From NCBI GenBank assembly GCA_007116995.1, contig SKHL01000048.1, positions 1-7,033 of the forward strand: a stretch of DNA of 7,033 bases, read 5' to 3'. The position numbers and the translations under genes are program-made. Below, one piece after another: positions 1 to 5,396 of the stretch. The notes beneath the pieces were generated by a model. That model worked only from the letters and a program-made list of their open reading frames with translations. It ran no database searches and was not told the DNA's origin. Source of the stretch: Limnochordia bacterium. Lineage in GTDB: Bacteria; Bacillota; Limnochordia; Darwinibacteriales; DTU012. The stretch's first letter is position 1; each line of letters starts with the position of its first letter.

Positions 1-2
1 AA

Positions 3-635
3 ACAGGAGAAAAACGGATTAAGGATGAGCTAGCTCAATTGGAAAAGGCTCTAGAGCTACTGAACTCCGGACTAGCTGTCCGTAATAGTGATTTGGATTT
101 ACCCCAGGATTTACCATTACTTACGGCAAAACCAATTTTATATGTGGCCAATGTGGGGGAGGAAGAGTGGCTTAACCAAGGAAAACTGACTAGCAAGTTA
201 GCTCCATTGTTGCATCGAGCTAATAGTAATGGCGCTAGAGTAGTTATTCTTTGTGCCCGGCTAGAGGAGGAATTAGCCCAGCTGCCATTAGACGAAGCGA
301 ATCTGTTTTTGGAGGAGTTAGGGGTAGAGGAAACAGGCATAAACAAATTGATTCGCGCGAGCACCGAGCTCTTGCAGTTAGTTACCTTTTATACGATCAA
401 AGGGAGAGAAACGCGAGCTTGGTTAGTGCCCGAGGGAACCTATGCACCTCAAGCAGCAGGAAGAATTCATACTGATATGGAACGAGGATTTATTCGAGCT
501 GAAGTGATCGAGTGGGAAAACCTGGTAGCTCTAGGTTCGTTTGCAAACGCACGGGATAAAGGATTAGTACGGGTTGAAGGTCGAGATTACCGAATCAATG
601 ACGGGGATGTAGTTTTATTTCGATTCAATGTTTGA
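3..635 (+). CDS. ychF: Redox-regulated ATPase YchF (Obg family), 3' part; 5' end outside window
   Basis: This is the C-terminal 210 residues of YchF/OLA1, a ribosome-associated P-loop NTPase of the Obg family. The reading frame is open to the left edge, so about 155 N-terminal residues (P-loop and switch regions) are missing; the TTG at 39 is internal, not the start. Visible parts are the end of the coiled-coil helical domain, the noncanonical G4 motif NVGE (bases 150-161) in place of NKxD, which in this family explains preference for ATP over GTP, and a complete C-terminal TGS domain with the highly conserved APQAAG, HTDMERGFIRAEV and DGDVVLFRFNV segments. The C-terminus ends exactly where family members end. 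YchF next to rpsF is the usual Firmicutes arrangement (yyaF-rpsF in Bacillus subtilis). The stop codon lies inside the -35 box of the next promoter, so rpsF has its own initiation site. Identification is very secure. Confidence 0.96.
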   Translation, partial: TGEKRIKDELAQLEKALELLNSGLAVRNSDLDLPQDLPLLTAKPILYVANVGEEEWLNQGKLTSKLAPLLHRANSNGARVVILCARLEEELAQLPLDEANLFLEELGVEETGINKLIRASTELLQLVTFYTIKGRETRAWLVPEGTYAPQAAGRIHTDMERGFIRAEVIEWENLVALGSFANARDKGLVRVEGRDYRINDGDVVLFRFNV

Positions 636-661
636 CATTTTTTGTGTCATAGTGTTATAAT
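632..661 (+). promoter_or_regulatory. Sigma-A promoter for rpsF-ssb-rpsR
   Basis: A perfect -35 box TTGACA (632-637) and a perfect -10 box TATAAT (656-661) are separated by 18 bases. The predicted transcription start is near 668. The TGA stop of ychF (633-635) is embedded in the -35 box, so the promoter overlaps the end of the upstream gene. This is the strongest promoter-like sequence I found in the window and suits a ribosomal protein operon. Whether some transcription also reads in from ychF cannot be seen. Confidence 0.88.
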
Positions 662-667
662 ATACAT

Positions 668-693
668 GCCCTGCTCTAAGTTAAGCTTAGGGC
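668..693 (+). promoter_or_regulatory. Hairpin at the 5' end of the rpsF leader RNA
   Basis: The leader between the predicted start site (about 668) and the rpsF ribosome-binding site can form a hairpin. One fold pairs GCCCT (668-672) with AGGGC (689-693) and GCT (673-675) with AGC (684-686), leaving a two-base bulge and an eight-base loop. A competing fold pairs CTAAG (676-680) with CTTAG (686-690). Leaders of rpsF operons in many bacteria bind the S6:S18 complex for autoregulation, but I could not see the conserved CCG-containing bulge of that motif here. The call is therefore only a leader hairpin; an mRNA-stabilising 5' stem is an equally good reading. Confidence 0.4.
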
Positions 694-723
694 CTATGTC
701 CAAAGGGAGGAGGTGAGCCTACG

Positions 724-1014
724 GTGCGTTCCTATGAAATGATGATGATTCTCAATTCTCAATTAGATGAAGAAGCGATTGAGGCTATTTTGGAGAAGGC
801 CACTTCAATCATCATATCCAAAAATGGTGAAATAACGAAAGTTGAAAAGTGGGGTAAGCGCAGACTTGCCTATGAGGTAAAGGGGACTACCGAAGGCTTC
901 TATGTGGTAATCGAGTTTGTTGCAGATAACGAAGCGACTGTCGAAGTCGAGCGTGTCTTAAAGATTACCGAAGAAGTCCTTCGTTTTCTGCTCGTTCGAA
1001 AAGACGAAGAATGA
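724..1014 (+). CDS. rpsF: 30S ribosomal protein S6
   Basis: S6 binds 16S rRNA in the platform of the small subunit as a heterodimer with S18. The 96-residue product has the usual length. It starts with the family-typical MRSYEMMMIL strand, followed by LDEE and a long helix, and carries the S6 signature WGKRRLAYEV at residues 43-52, then GFYVVIEF. The start is GTG, preceded by a strong GGGAGGAGGTG site at about 705-714; the N-terminus aligns with known S6 proteins (MRxYE), which fixes this start. It is the first gene of an operon with ssb (18-base gap) and rpsR, driven by the promoter at 632-661. Nothing unusual in the protein. Confidence 0.97.
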   Translation: MRSYEMMMILNSQLDEEAIEAILEKATSIIISKNGEITKVEKWGKRRLAYEVKGTTEGFYVVIEFVADNEATVEVERVLKITEEVLRFLLVRKDEE

Positions 1015-1032
1015 GCAAAGGAGTGAGTTTTC

Positions 1033-1434
1033 GTGTTGAACAGAGTAATCCTCATCGGGCGGTTAGTCGCTGATCCACAATTGCGTTATACGCAAAATGG
1101 TATTGCTGTTACCAGTTTTACTATTGCAGTTGATCGGTCTTATACCACACAGAGTGGTGAGCGGGAAACTGATTTTATTGACATTGTAACTTGGCGTAAA
1201 CAAGCAGAAACATGTGCTAATCACTTAAACAAGGGCAGATTAGTGGCAGTGGAAGGTCGCTTGCAGATTCGCTCTTATGATGATCAACAAGGTATTAGGC
1301 GTAAATCAGCAGAAATAGTCGCTGATCAAGTGCGTTTTCTTGATCGTAAAGATCGGGGTAACGATACTAGCAGTGATGCTAGCGGGGATCAGGCTGGGCC
1401 GCCCGAATCTGGATTTGATGATGTTCCATTTTAG
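1033..1434 (+). CDS. ssb: Single-stranded DNA-binding protein
   Basis: Essential SSB, which coats single-stranded DNA in replication, recombination and repair and recruits partner proteins through its C-terminal tip. Residues 1-106 form the OB fold, with the typical MLNRVILIGRLVADPQLRYT start, FTIAVDR, the ETDFIDIVTW segment (Trp54) and VEGRLQIRSYDD. The C-terminus ends in the acidic amphipathic tip DDVPF, the standard partner-docking sequence. At 133 residues it is shorter than B. subtilis SsbA (about 172) because the disordered linker is only some 20-25 residues. Translation starts at GTG, with AAAGGAGTGAG just upstream at about 1016-1026; the next codon is TTG, also a possible start, but MLNRV is the conserved N-terminus. 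It lies between rpsF and rpsR as in most Firmicutes. Confidence 0.96.
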   Translation: MLNRVILIGRLVADPQLRYTQNGIAVTSFTIAVDRSYTTQSGERETDFIDIVTWRKQAETCANHLNKGRLVAVEGRLQIRSYDDQQGIRRKSAEIVADQVRFLDRKDRGNDTSSDASGDQAGPPESGFDDVPF

Positions 1435-1446
1435 TCTAACAGATTT

Positions 1447-1451
1447 GGAGG
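1447..1451 (+). promoter_or_regulatory. Ribosome-binding site deciding the rpsR start
   Basis: GGAGG lies 4 bases before the first ATG (1456) and 7 bases before the second, adjacent ATG (1459). The 7-base spacing is the more normal one, so the second ATG is preferred as the start of rpsR. The difference is a single Met residue. Confidence 0.65.
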
Positions 1452-1458
1452 CGAAATG

Positions 1459-1689
1459 ATGGCCAAAGAGAGAGGTCGAAGAGGCCGCAAGAAGGTATGT
1501 TCTTTCTGTGTTGAAAAAATCAGCCAGATTGATTATAAAGAAATCGGTCGCTTACGCAGATATGTAACTGAACGAGGTAAAATTTTACCTCGTCGAATAT
1601 CAGGTAATTGCGCAATTCACCAGCGACAATTAACTCTAGCGATCAAGCGGGCGCGGCATATGGCATTAATGCCATATACAATCGAGTAG
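1459..1689 (+). CDS. rpsR: 30S ribosomal protein S18, zinc-ligand form
   Basis: S18 is the S6 partner on the 30S platform. The product is 76 residues (77 if the tandem upstream ATG at 1456 is used). A basic N-terminus is followed by the conserved IDYKEIGRLRRYVTERGKILPRR core and the C-terminal QLTLAIKRARHMALMPY. Two putative metal-ligand pairs are visible: C14-x2-C17 in the VCSFC segment and C51-x2-H54 in NCAIH. Together they make a C2-CH set like that of the zinc-binding (C+) S18 variants; B. subtilis S18 lacks most of these residues. It is the last gene of the rpsF operon, 24 bases after ssb, and is followed within 5 bases by an intrinsic terminator. Confidence 0.97.
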   Translation: MAKERGRRGRKKVCSFCVEKISQIDYKEIGRLRRYVTERGKILPRRISGNCAIHQRQLTLAIKRARHMALMPYTIE

Positions 1690-1693
1690 TTGT

Positions 1694-1719
1694 AAGGGGC
1701 AGCTAAGCTGCTCCTTTTT
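1694..1719 (+). terminator. Intrinsic terminator of the rpsF-ssb-rpsR operon
   Basis: A ten-base-pair stem pairs AAGGGGCAGC (1694-1703) with GCTGCTCCTT (1707-1716), with one G-T pair and a TAA loop. Its 3' arm runs into a T tract (1715-1719). It begins five bases after the rpsR stop, as expected for a rho-independent terminator closing this operon. Confidence 0.92.
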
Positions 1720-1972
1720 CAATATGAGAAAGTATAAGTGTTTGGCTTAGAGAAGAACTGTATGGTTTCTTACTACTGATAAAAAGTATGTGCGACCCAT
1801 GCATGCTCTATGGGTTTACAGGGATAACTTGGGAGAAGGACTATCCGGTTTAATGCAGAACTAAGCATAAATAAAGGATCGAGCATTTTTAGATGGCGTA
1901 GGCATAATTGGTCAACGCAGACGTTATCGTGTTGGGGCGACTTGGTAGTAAGTAAAAATATCTAGGTGGTGA
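1720..1972 (+). other. Unassigned spacer between rpsR terminator and DUF2232 gene
   Basis: About 250 bases with no recognisable gene. Two stems can be drawn: ACCCAT (1795-1800) with ATGGGT (1810-1815), and GGATA (1822-1826) with TATCC (1842-1846), the latter enclosing a short CTT/AAG stem. There are short open frames on both strands, roughly 40 codons on + ending in a TAA near 1852 and roughly 55 codons on - across about 1780-1960. Neither has a convincing start with a ribosome-binding site or a recognisable product. The promoter of the downstream operon should be here, but I could not find a good -35/-10 pair at 16-18 base spacing. A structured leader RNA or a decayed element are both possible. 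Confidence 0.5.
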
Positions 1973-2929
1973 ATGTCGTTGCGCACTCGTGCGTTAACAG
2001 AAGGAGCAATGTTAGCCGCTATTACTGTTTTATTTGCCCTAATAGGAGCCTATGTAGGGTTTATTACCATTATTATTCCTGTGCCCCTTGGCTTATTAGT
2101 CTATCGCCATGGATTAAGAAACGGGATCATTGTTTCATTAACCTCAGCATTTTTAGCTGCACTTACGCTCAGCTCTGTGTTTGTAGCTATCGAATTAGTT
2201 ACAATTGGAGTGTTAGGAGTTGCGTTAGGGATCGCCTTAAGAGAGAAGTTTGGGTTTGTTCAGCTAGTGATAGTAGGGGTTGGTGCGTCTATAGTAGCCA
2301 CATTAATGCAGATATTTGCCTACTCCCTTATTTTTGGGCATAACCTGTTTGAGATGTATTTAGAGGTATGGGAACAGAGCTCTGAGCATTGGTTTTCCGT
2401 TTGGGAAGGCCTTGGCCTGTCGGAGGAGATGCTAGCCCAATACGAATTAGTACTTGGTGCTATACCGGAAACCCTGCGCTTATTATTTCCCATCATCCTG
2501 GTGGGTATGGGTCTTATGCGAACCATGGCTAATCTGTTTGTGATGCGCATAGTACTCAAACGACTAGGGGAGACCCTGCCTTGGTTTCCTCCCTTCGCTC
2601 AGTGGAGATGGCCATGGTATTTTGTGTATGGGTTTATTCTCGGGAGGCTCTTCTCCATTATAGCCCTGTATGTTCCGGGAAATATTTGGCAGCTTGTTGG
2701 GTTTAATCTAGATGTGTTTTTTCTGTATGCCTTTTTTATACAAGGATTAGCGATCACCTGGTTTTACATGGAGAAATACAAGATTCATAAAATCGTGCGC
2801 GTGATATTGATCTTGTTTTTATTTCAACCGGGCAGCATACTGCTCCTATTTATCGCTTTAGCGGGCATTTTAGACACATGGTTTAACTTTAGGAAGTTGA
2901 AAACGGATAAAGACGATATGGAGGTTTGA
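1973..2929 (+). CDS. DUF2232 (YybS-like) multi-spanning membrane protein
   Basis: The 318-residue product matches the DUF2232/YybS family in length, in its N-terminus (RTRALTEGAMLAAIT, close to the B. subtilis YybS start) and in the C-terminal DTWFNFRKL ending after a last membrane helix. Hydrophobic segments lie at roughly residues 9-28, 30-44, 50-66, 68-89, 94-120, 167-192, 216-234, 245-264 and 276-300, so about eight or nine transmembrane helices. A more polar segment at 130-160 includes several Trp and Glu residues. Function is unknown; a resemblance to S components of ECF transporters has been suggested for the family. The start is ATG, closely preceded by AGGTGGTGA (1964-1972); a TTG at 1979 would be a better-spaced alternative. 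The gene usually precedes gdpP (yybT) and rplI; here it leads straight into rplI, whose ribosome-binding site lies within its last codons. Confidence 0.85.
   Translation: MSLRTRALTEGAMLAAITVLFALIGAYVGFITIIIPVPLGLLVYRHGLRNGIIVSLTSAFLAALTLSSVFVAIELVTIGVLGVALGIALREKFGFVQLVIVGVGASIVATLMQIFAYSLIFGHNLFEMYLEVWEQSSEHWFSVWEGLGLSEEMLAQYELVLGAIPETLRLLFPIILVGMGLMRTMANLFVMRIVLKRLGETLPWFPPFAQWRWPWYFVYGFILGRLFSIIALYVPGNIWQLVGFNLDVFFLYAFFIQGLAITWFYMEKYKIHKIVRVILILFLFQPGSILLLFIALAGILDTWFNFRKLKTDKDDMEV
2920..2924 (+). promoter_or_regulatory. Ribosome-binding site of rplI inside the end of the DUF2232 gene
   Basis: GGAGG lies in the last codons of the upstream gene and 7 bases before the ATG at 2932. This supports ATG 2932 as the rplI start rather than the in-frame TTG at 2926, which is only one base from the site and would add two residues ahead of the conserved MKVILEKDV N-terminus. 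The overlap suggests that rplI translation is coupled to that of the DUF2232 gene. Confidence 0.85.
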
Positions 2930-2931
2930 CA

Positions 2932-3378
2932 ATGAAAGTTATTTTAGAAAAAGATGTAAAAAGCTTAGGGAAAAAGGGCGATGTAGTGAATATAGCCGAA
3001 GGCTATGGGCGTAATTATCTGCTTCCCCGTGCGCTAGCTGTGGAAGCCACAGAAGGTAACGTGAAAAAAGTGACTACAGAGAAAAAAACGCAAGAGAATA
3101 AGAGGGATAAAGCACTAAAAGAAGCCCAAGAGAAGGTTGGTCGCATCGATGGCCAGAAGTTGCAAATAAGTGTAAAAGTGGGAGATGCAGGGAAGCTGTT
3201 TGGTTCTATTACGAGCCAGGAAATTGCAGATCGGTTGAAAAAGCAATATAAGGTGGAAATTGACAAAAGGAAAATTGACCTATCAGAGCCAATCAAGAAT
3301 TTAGGGAAATACACTATTGTTGTTCGTGTTCATCCAAAAGTTCAAGCTACAATAGTCGTACACGTGATAGGAAATTAA
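2932..3378 (+). CDS. rplI: 50S ribosomal protein L9
   Basis: L9 binds 23S rRNA at the base of the L1 stalk and extends away from the subunit; it is linked to frame maintenance during translation. The 148-residue product has the standard length and two-domain layout. The N-terminal rRNA-binding domain has MKVILEKDVKSLGKKGDVV and the signature GYGRNYLLPRALAVEAT (residues 24-40). A long charged connecting helix (about 41-74) follows, then the C-terminal domain with GKLFGSIT (87-94) and the end QATIVVHVIGN. The start at ATG 2932 is fixed by the GGAGG at 2920-2924. It follows the DUF2232 stop by two bases and precedes lonC by 13 bases, so all three are very probably co-transcribed. In most Firmicutes rplI follows gdpP, which is absent here. 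Confidence 0.97.
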   Translation: MKVILEKDVKSLGKKGDVVNIAEGYGRNYLLPRALAVEATEGNVKKVTTEKKTQENKRDKALKEAQEKVGRIDGQKLQISVKVGDAGKLFGSITSQEIADRLKKQYKVEIDKRKIDLSEPIKNLGKYTIVVRVHPKVQATIVVHVIGN

Positions 3379-3391
3379 AGGGGAATGTTTT

Positions 3392-5362
3392 GTGAAAGGA
3401 CTTATCGGCAAGATCATCGAAGCAACTAAGTCAAAAGTAGACTCTAGTCCAGTTGAGCATCCCAAACCCAGCGTTAAACACAAGGTTTCAGCTATGTATA
3501 CTCTGTTAAGTGAATACTATGGCTCCGATCAATTAGTGCTTAAAGCAGGGAAACTAGATGCTCTCCATCTAATGCGCTCTCCAAAAACAGCAGAACAGGT
3601 TGTGGCCTTAGAACGGTTAATTAATGAGGATCCGACGATTACTCGCGACTATGAAGATAACAAACTAGAACCAGTTCTAGATACGCTTGAAGATAATCTA
3701 GCGGAGATGATGGCGAAACGGTCAGTAGAAGAAGCGCTAGAGCAGAAAGTTAGCCAGCGTGTTCAAGCCAGGCAGCAAGAATACCTAAAAGAGATCCGGG
3801 CCCAGGTATTAAAGGAAGAATCAGGGCCAGACAATGCCCAAACCTTGAAGAAATATGCAGAGCTTGAAGTTTTAGAGCAAAAGAAGTTATCTCGTTCTGC
3901 TATGGAACTGATGCGCCCGACCGATCTGGTTGATGTGGTGGGACAAAAACAAGCCATCGAGGCGCTACTCTCCAAACTGAGCTCGCCCTTTCCGCAGCAT
4001 ATTATTCTCTATGGCCCGCCTGGGGTAGGGAAAACCACGGCAGCACGCTTGGCTTTACAAGAGGCGAAAAGGCGGAAATATACACCCTTTTTAGAGGATG
4101 CACCGTTTATTGAGGTTGATGGAACTACATTGCGGTGGGATCCCCGGGAGGTAACAAACCCGTTATTGGGCTCTGTTCATGATCCCATATATCAAGGGGC
4201 TAAGCGGGAGTTAGCTGATGGAGCCATTCCTGAGCCTAAGCTTGGTTTAGTTACCCAGGCACATGGTGGGGTATTATTTATTGACGAAATTGGTGAGTTA
4301 GAAGGGGTCCTCCAGAACAAACTATTGAAGGTGTTAGAGGATAAGCGAGTTATGTTCGAGTCGGCCTATTTTGATCCAGATGATCCTAATACGCCTAAAT
4401 ATATCCAGAAGTTATTTACCCAGGGAGCACCAGCTGATTTTATTTTAGTGGGTGCGACTACGCGAGATCCATCGGAGATTAACCCAGCTTTTCGGTCGCG
4501 CTGTACAGAAATATTCTTTGACCCCCTAACGCCAGGAGATATCAGTATTATCGTAAGTAATGCCGCTTCGCGCTTAGAGGTTAAAGCCCAACCAGACGTT
4601 ACATCTATGATTGCCGATTACACTATTGAGGGGCGCCAAGCCACCAGACTATTAGCGGATTCCTATAGCGTAGCCTTGTACCGAAGCCATGAGACGGAAC
4701 AGCCGGATTCACAACCAGTTATTGAGAAAGAGGACTTACTTGAGGTAATTCAGGCAGCACGGCTGACCCCTTATGCCCAGACGAAAGGATCTCAAACTAA
4801 AGAGGTTGGTAAGATTTTTGGGTTAGGGGTAAGTGGGTTTCTAGGGTCTGTATTAGAGATTGAGGCTATTGCTTTTCCCAGTAATATAGCGGGTAAAGGA
4901 CTAGTGCGTTTCAATGATACAGCGGGAAGTATGGCTAAAGATAGTGTGTTTAACGCTGCCTCTGTTTTCCGACGGTTAACAGGGGAAGAGCTATATGATT
5001 ATGATATTCATGTAAATATTGTTGGGGGTGGACGGATCGACGGGCCATCGGCGGGCGTGGCTATTTTGCTGGCTATTTATAGCTCTGTGCGTAATTTGCC
5101 AATTGCTCAAGACTTGGCCGTTACTGGCGAGATTTCTTTGCAAGGGAAAGTAAAGCCCGTGGGTGGTGTGCAAAGCAAGGTGTATGGGGCTAGGCAAGCC
5201 GGGCTTCATAAGATCTTTGTCCCTATGGAGAACCGGGCAGAACTAGCCACACAGATTACCGGTGTGGACGTAGTGGCCGTGGAGAGTGTAGAAGAAATCA
5301 TTAAGCAGATTTTTCCTCGCGAGCAAGGACGCTTAAAGCAACTCGGCTCCTCTGCAAGTTAG
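3392..5362 (+). CDS. lonC: Lon-family ATP-dependent protease LonC
   Basis: This 656-residue protein is an AAA+ protease of the Lon family (peptidase S16), most like LonC of spore-forming Clostridia. Residues 1-180 form a soluble, charged helical N-terminal part; the ARQQEYLKEIRAQVLKEE segment (126-143) recalls the LonA helix before the AAA+ domain, but the large LonA substrate domain is absent, and there is no N-terminal membrane helix as in B. subtilis LonB. The ATPase module has Walker A GPPGVGKT (208-215), Walker B VLFIDE (294-299), sensor 1 around GATT (354-357), arginine-finger candidates in FRSR (367-370) and a GRQATR sensor-2-like motif (414-419). The protease domain has the serine in DGPSAG (Ser553) and a lysine 43 residues later (Lys596 in GGVQSK), the same spacing as the E. 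coli Lon Ser-Lys dyad. The start is GTG with AAAGGGGA at about 3377-3384. It probably takes part in sporulation, inferred from family distribution only. Confidence 0.9.
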   Translation: MKGLIGKIIEATKSKVDSSPVEHPKPSVKHKVSAMYTLLSEYYGSDQLVLKAGKLDALHLMRSPKTAEQVVALERLINEDPTITRDYEDNKLEPVLDTLEDNLAEMMAKRSVEEALEQKVSQRVQARQQEYLKEIRAQVLKEESGPDNAQTLKKYAELEVLEQKKLSRSAMELMRPTDLVDVVGQKQAIEALLSKLSSPFPQHIILYGPPGVGKTTAARLALQEAKRRKYTPFLEDAPFIEVDGTTLRWDPREVTNPLLGSVHDPIYQGAKRELADGAIPEPKLGLVTQAHGGVLFIDEIGELEGVLQNKLLKVLEDKRVMFESAYFDPDDPNTPKYIQKLFTQGAPADFILVGATTRDPSEINPAFRSRCTEIFFDPLTPGDISIIVSNAASRLEVKAQPDVTSMIADYTIEGRQATRLLADSYSVALYRSHETEQPDSQPVIEKEDLLEVIQAARLTPYAQTKGSQTKEVGKIFGLGVSGFLGSVLEIEAIAFPSNIAGKGLVRFNDTAGSMAKDSVFNAASVFRRLTGEELYDYDIHVNIVGGGRIDGPSAGVAILLAIYSSVRNLPIAQDLAVTGEISLQGKVKPVGGVQSKVYGARQAGLHKIFVPMENRAELATQITGVDVVAVESVEEIIKQIFPREQGRLKQLGSSAS

Positions 5363-5396
5363 GATATGGCGGATACGCGGAGAGGATGATGCATAG

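Noticed and set aside
668..723. Canonical S6:S18 ribosomal protein leader motif in the rpsF leader.
   Set aside because: A hairpin is present, but I cannot find the conserved CCG-containing bulge, so the specific motif is not claimed; only a leader hairpin is listed.
1742..1766. A possible promoter TTGGCT ... TATGGT in the spacer.
   Set aside because: The spacing is only 13 bases and both boxes are poor matches.
1790..1850. GTGCGACCC followed by a CCC/GGG stem resembles the 5' end of a group II intron.
   Set aside because: There is no domain V, no reverse transcriptase or maturase reading frame and no 3' boundary, and the spacer is far too short. The terminator T tract is about 70 bases away, whereas class C introns insert right behind it. 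A short coincidence is the simpler reading.
1966..2343. A 125-codon open frame overlapping the DUF2232 gene in another frame.
   Set aside because: The composition is an out-of-frame artefact rich in Cys, Tyr and Ser, with no family resemblance, while the 1973-2929 frame clearly matches DUF2232.
3015..3314. A minus-strand open frame of 99 codons within rplI.
   Set aside because: It is a shadow of the conserved rplI gene with no independent start signal or recognisable product. The same applies to the antisense frames at 35-364, 2320-2559, 3301-3483, 3763-3975 and 4991-5209, and to the + frames at 251-475 and 6511-6762.
3300..3391. A possible promoter for lonC inside the end of rplI (TACAAT at 3348-3353).
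   Set aside because: The TTGTTC-like -35 candidate is 22 bases away, too far for sigma-A, and no convincing forespore sigma-factor consensus could be found.
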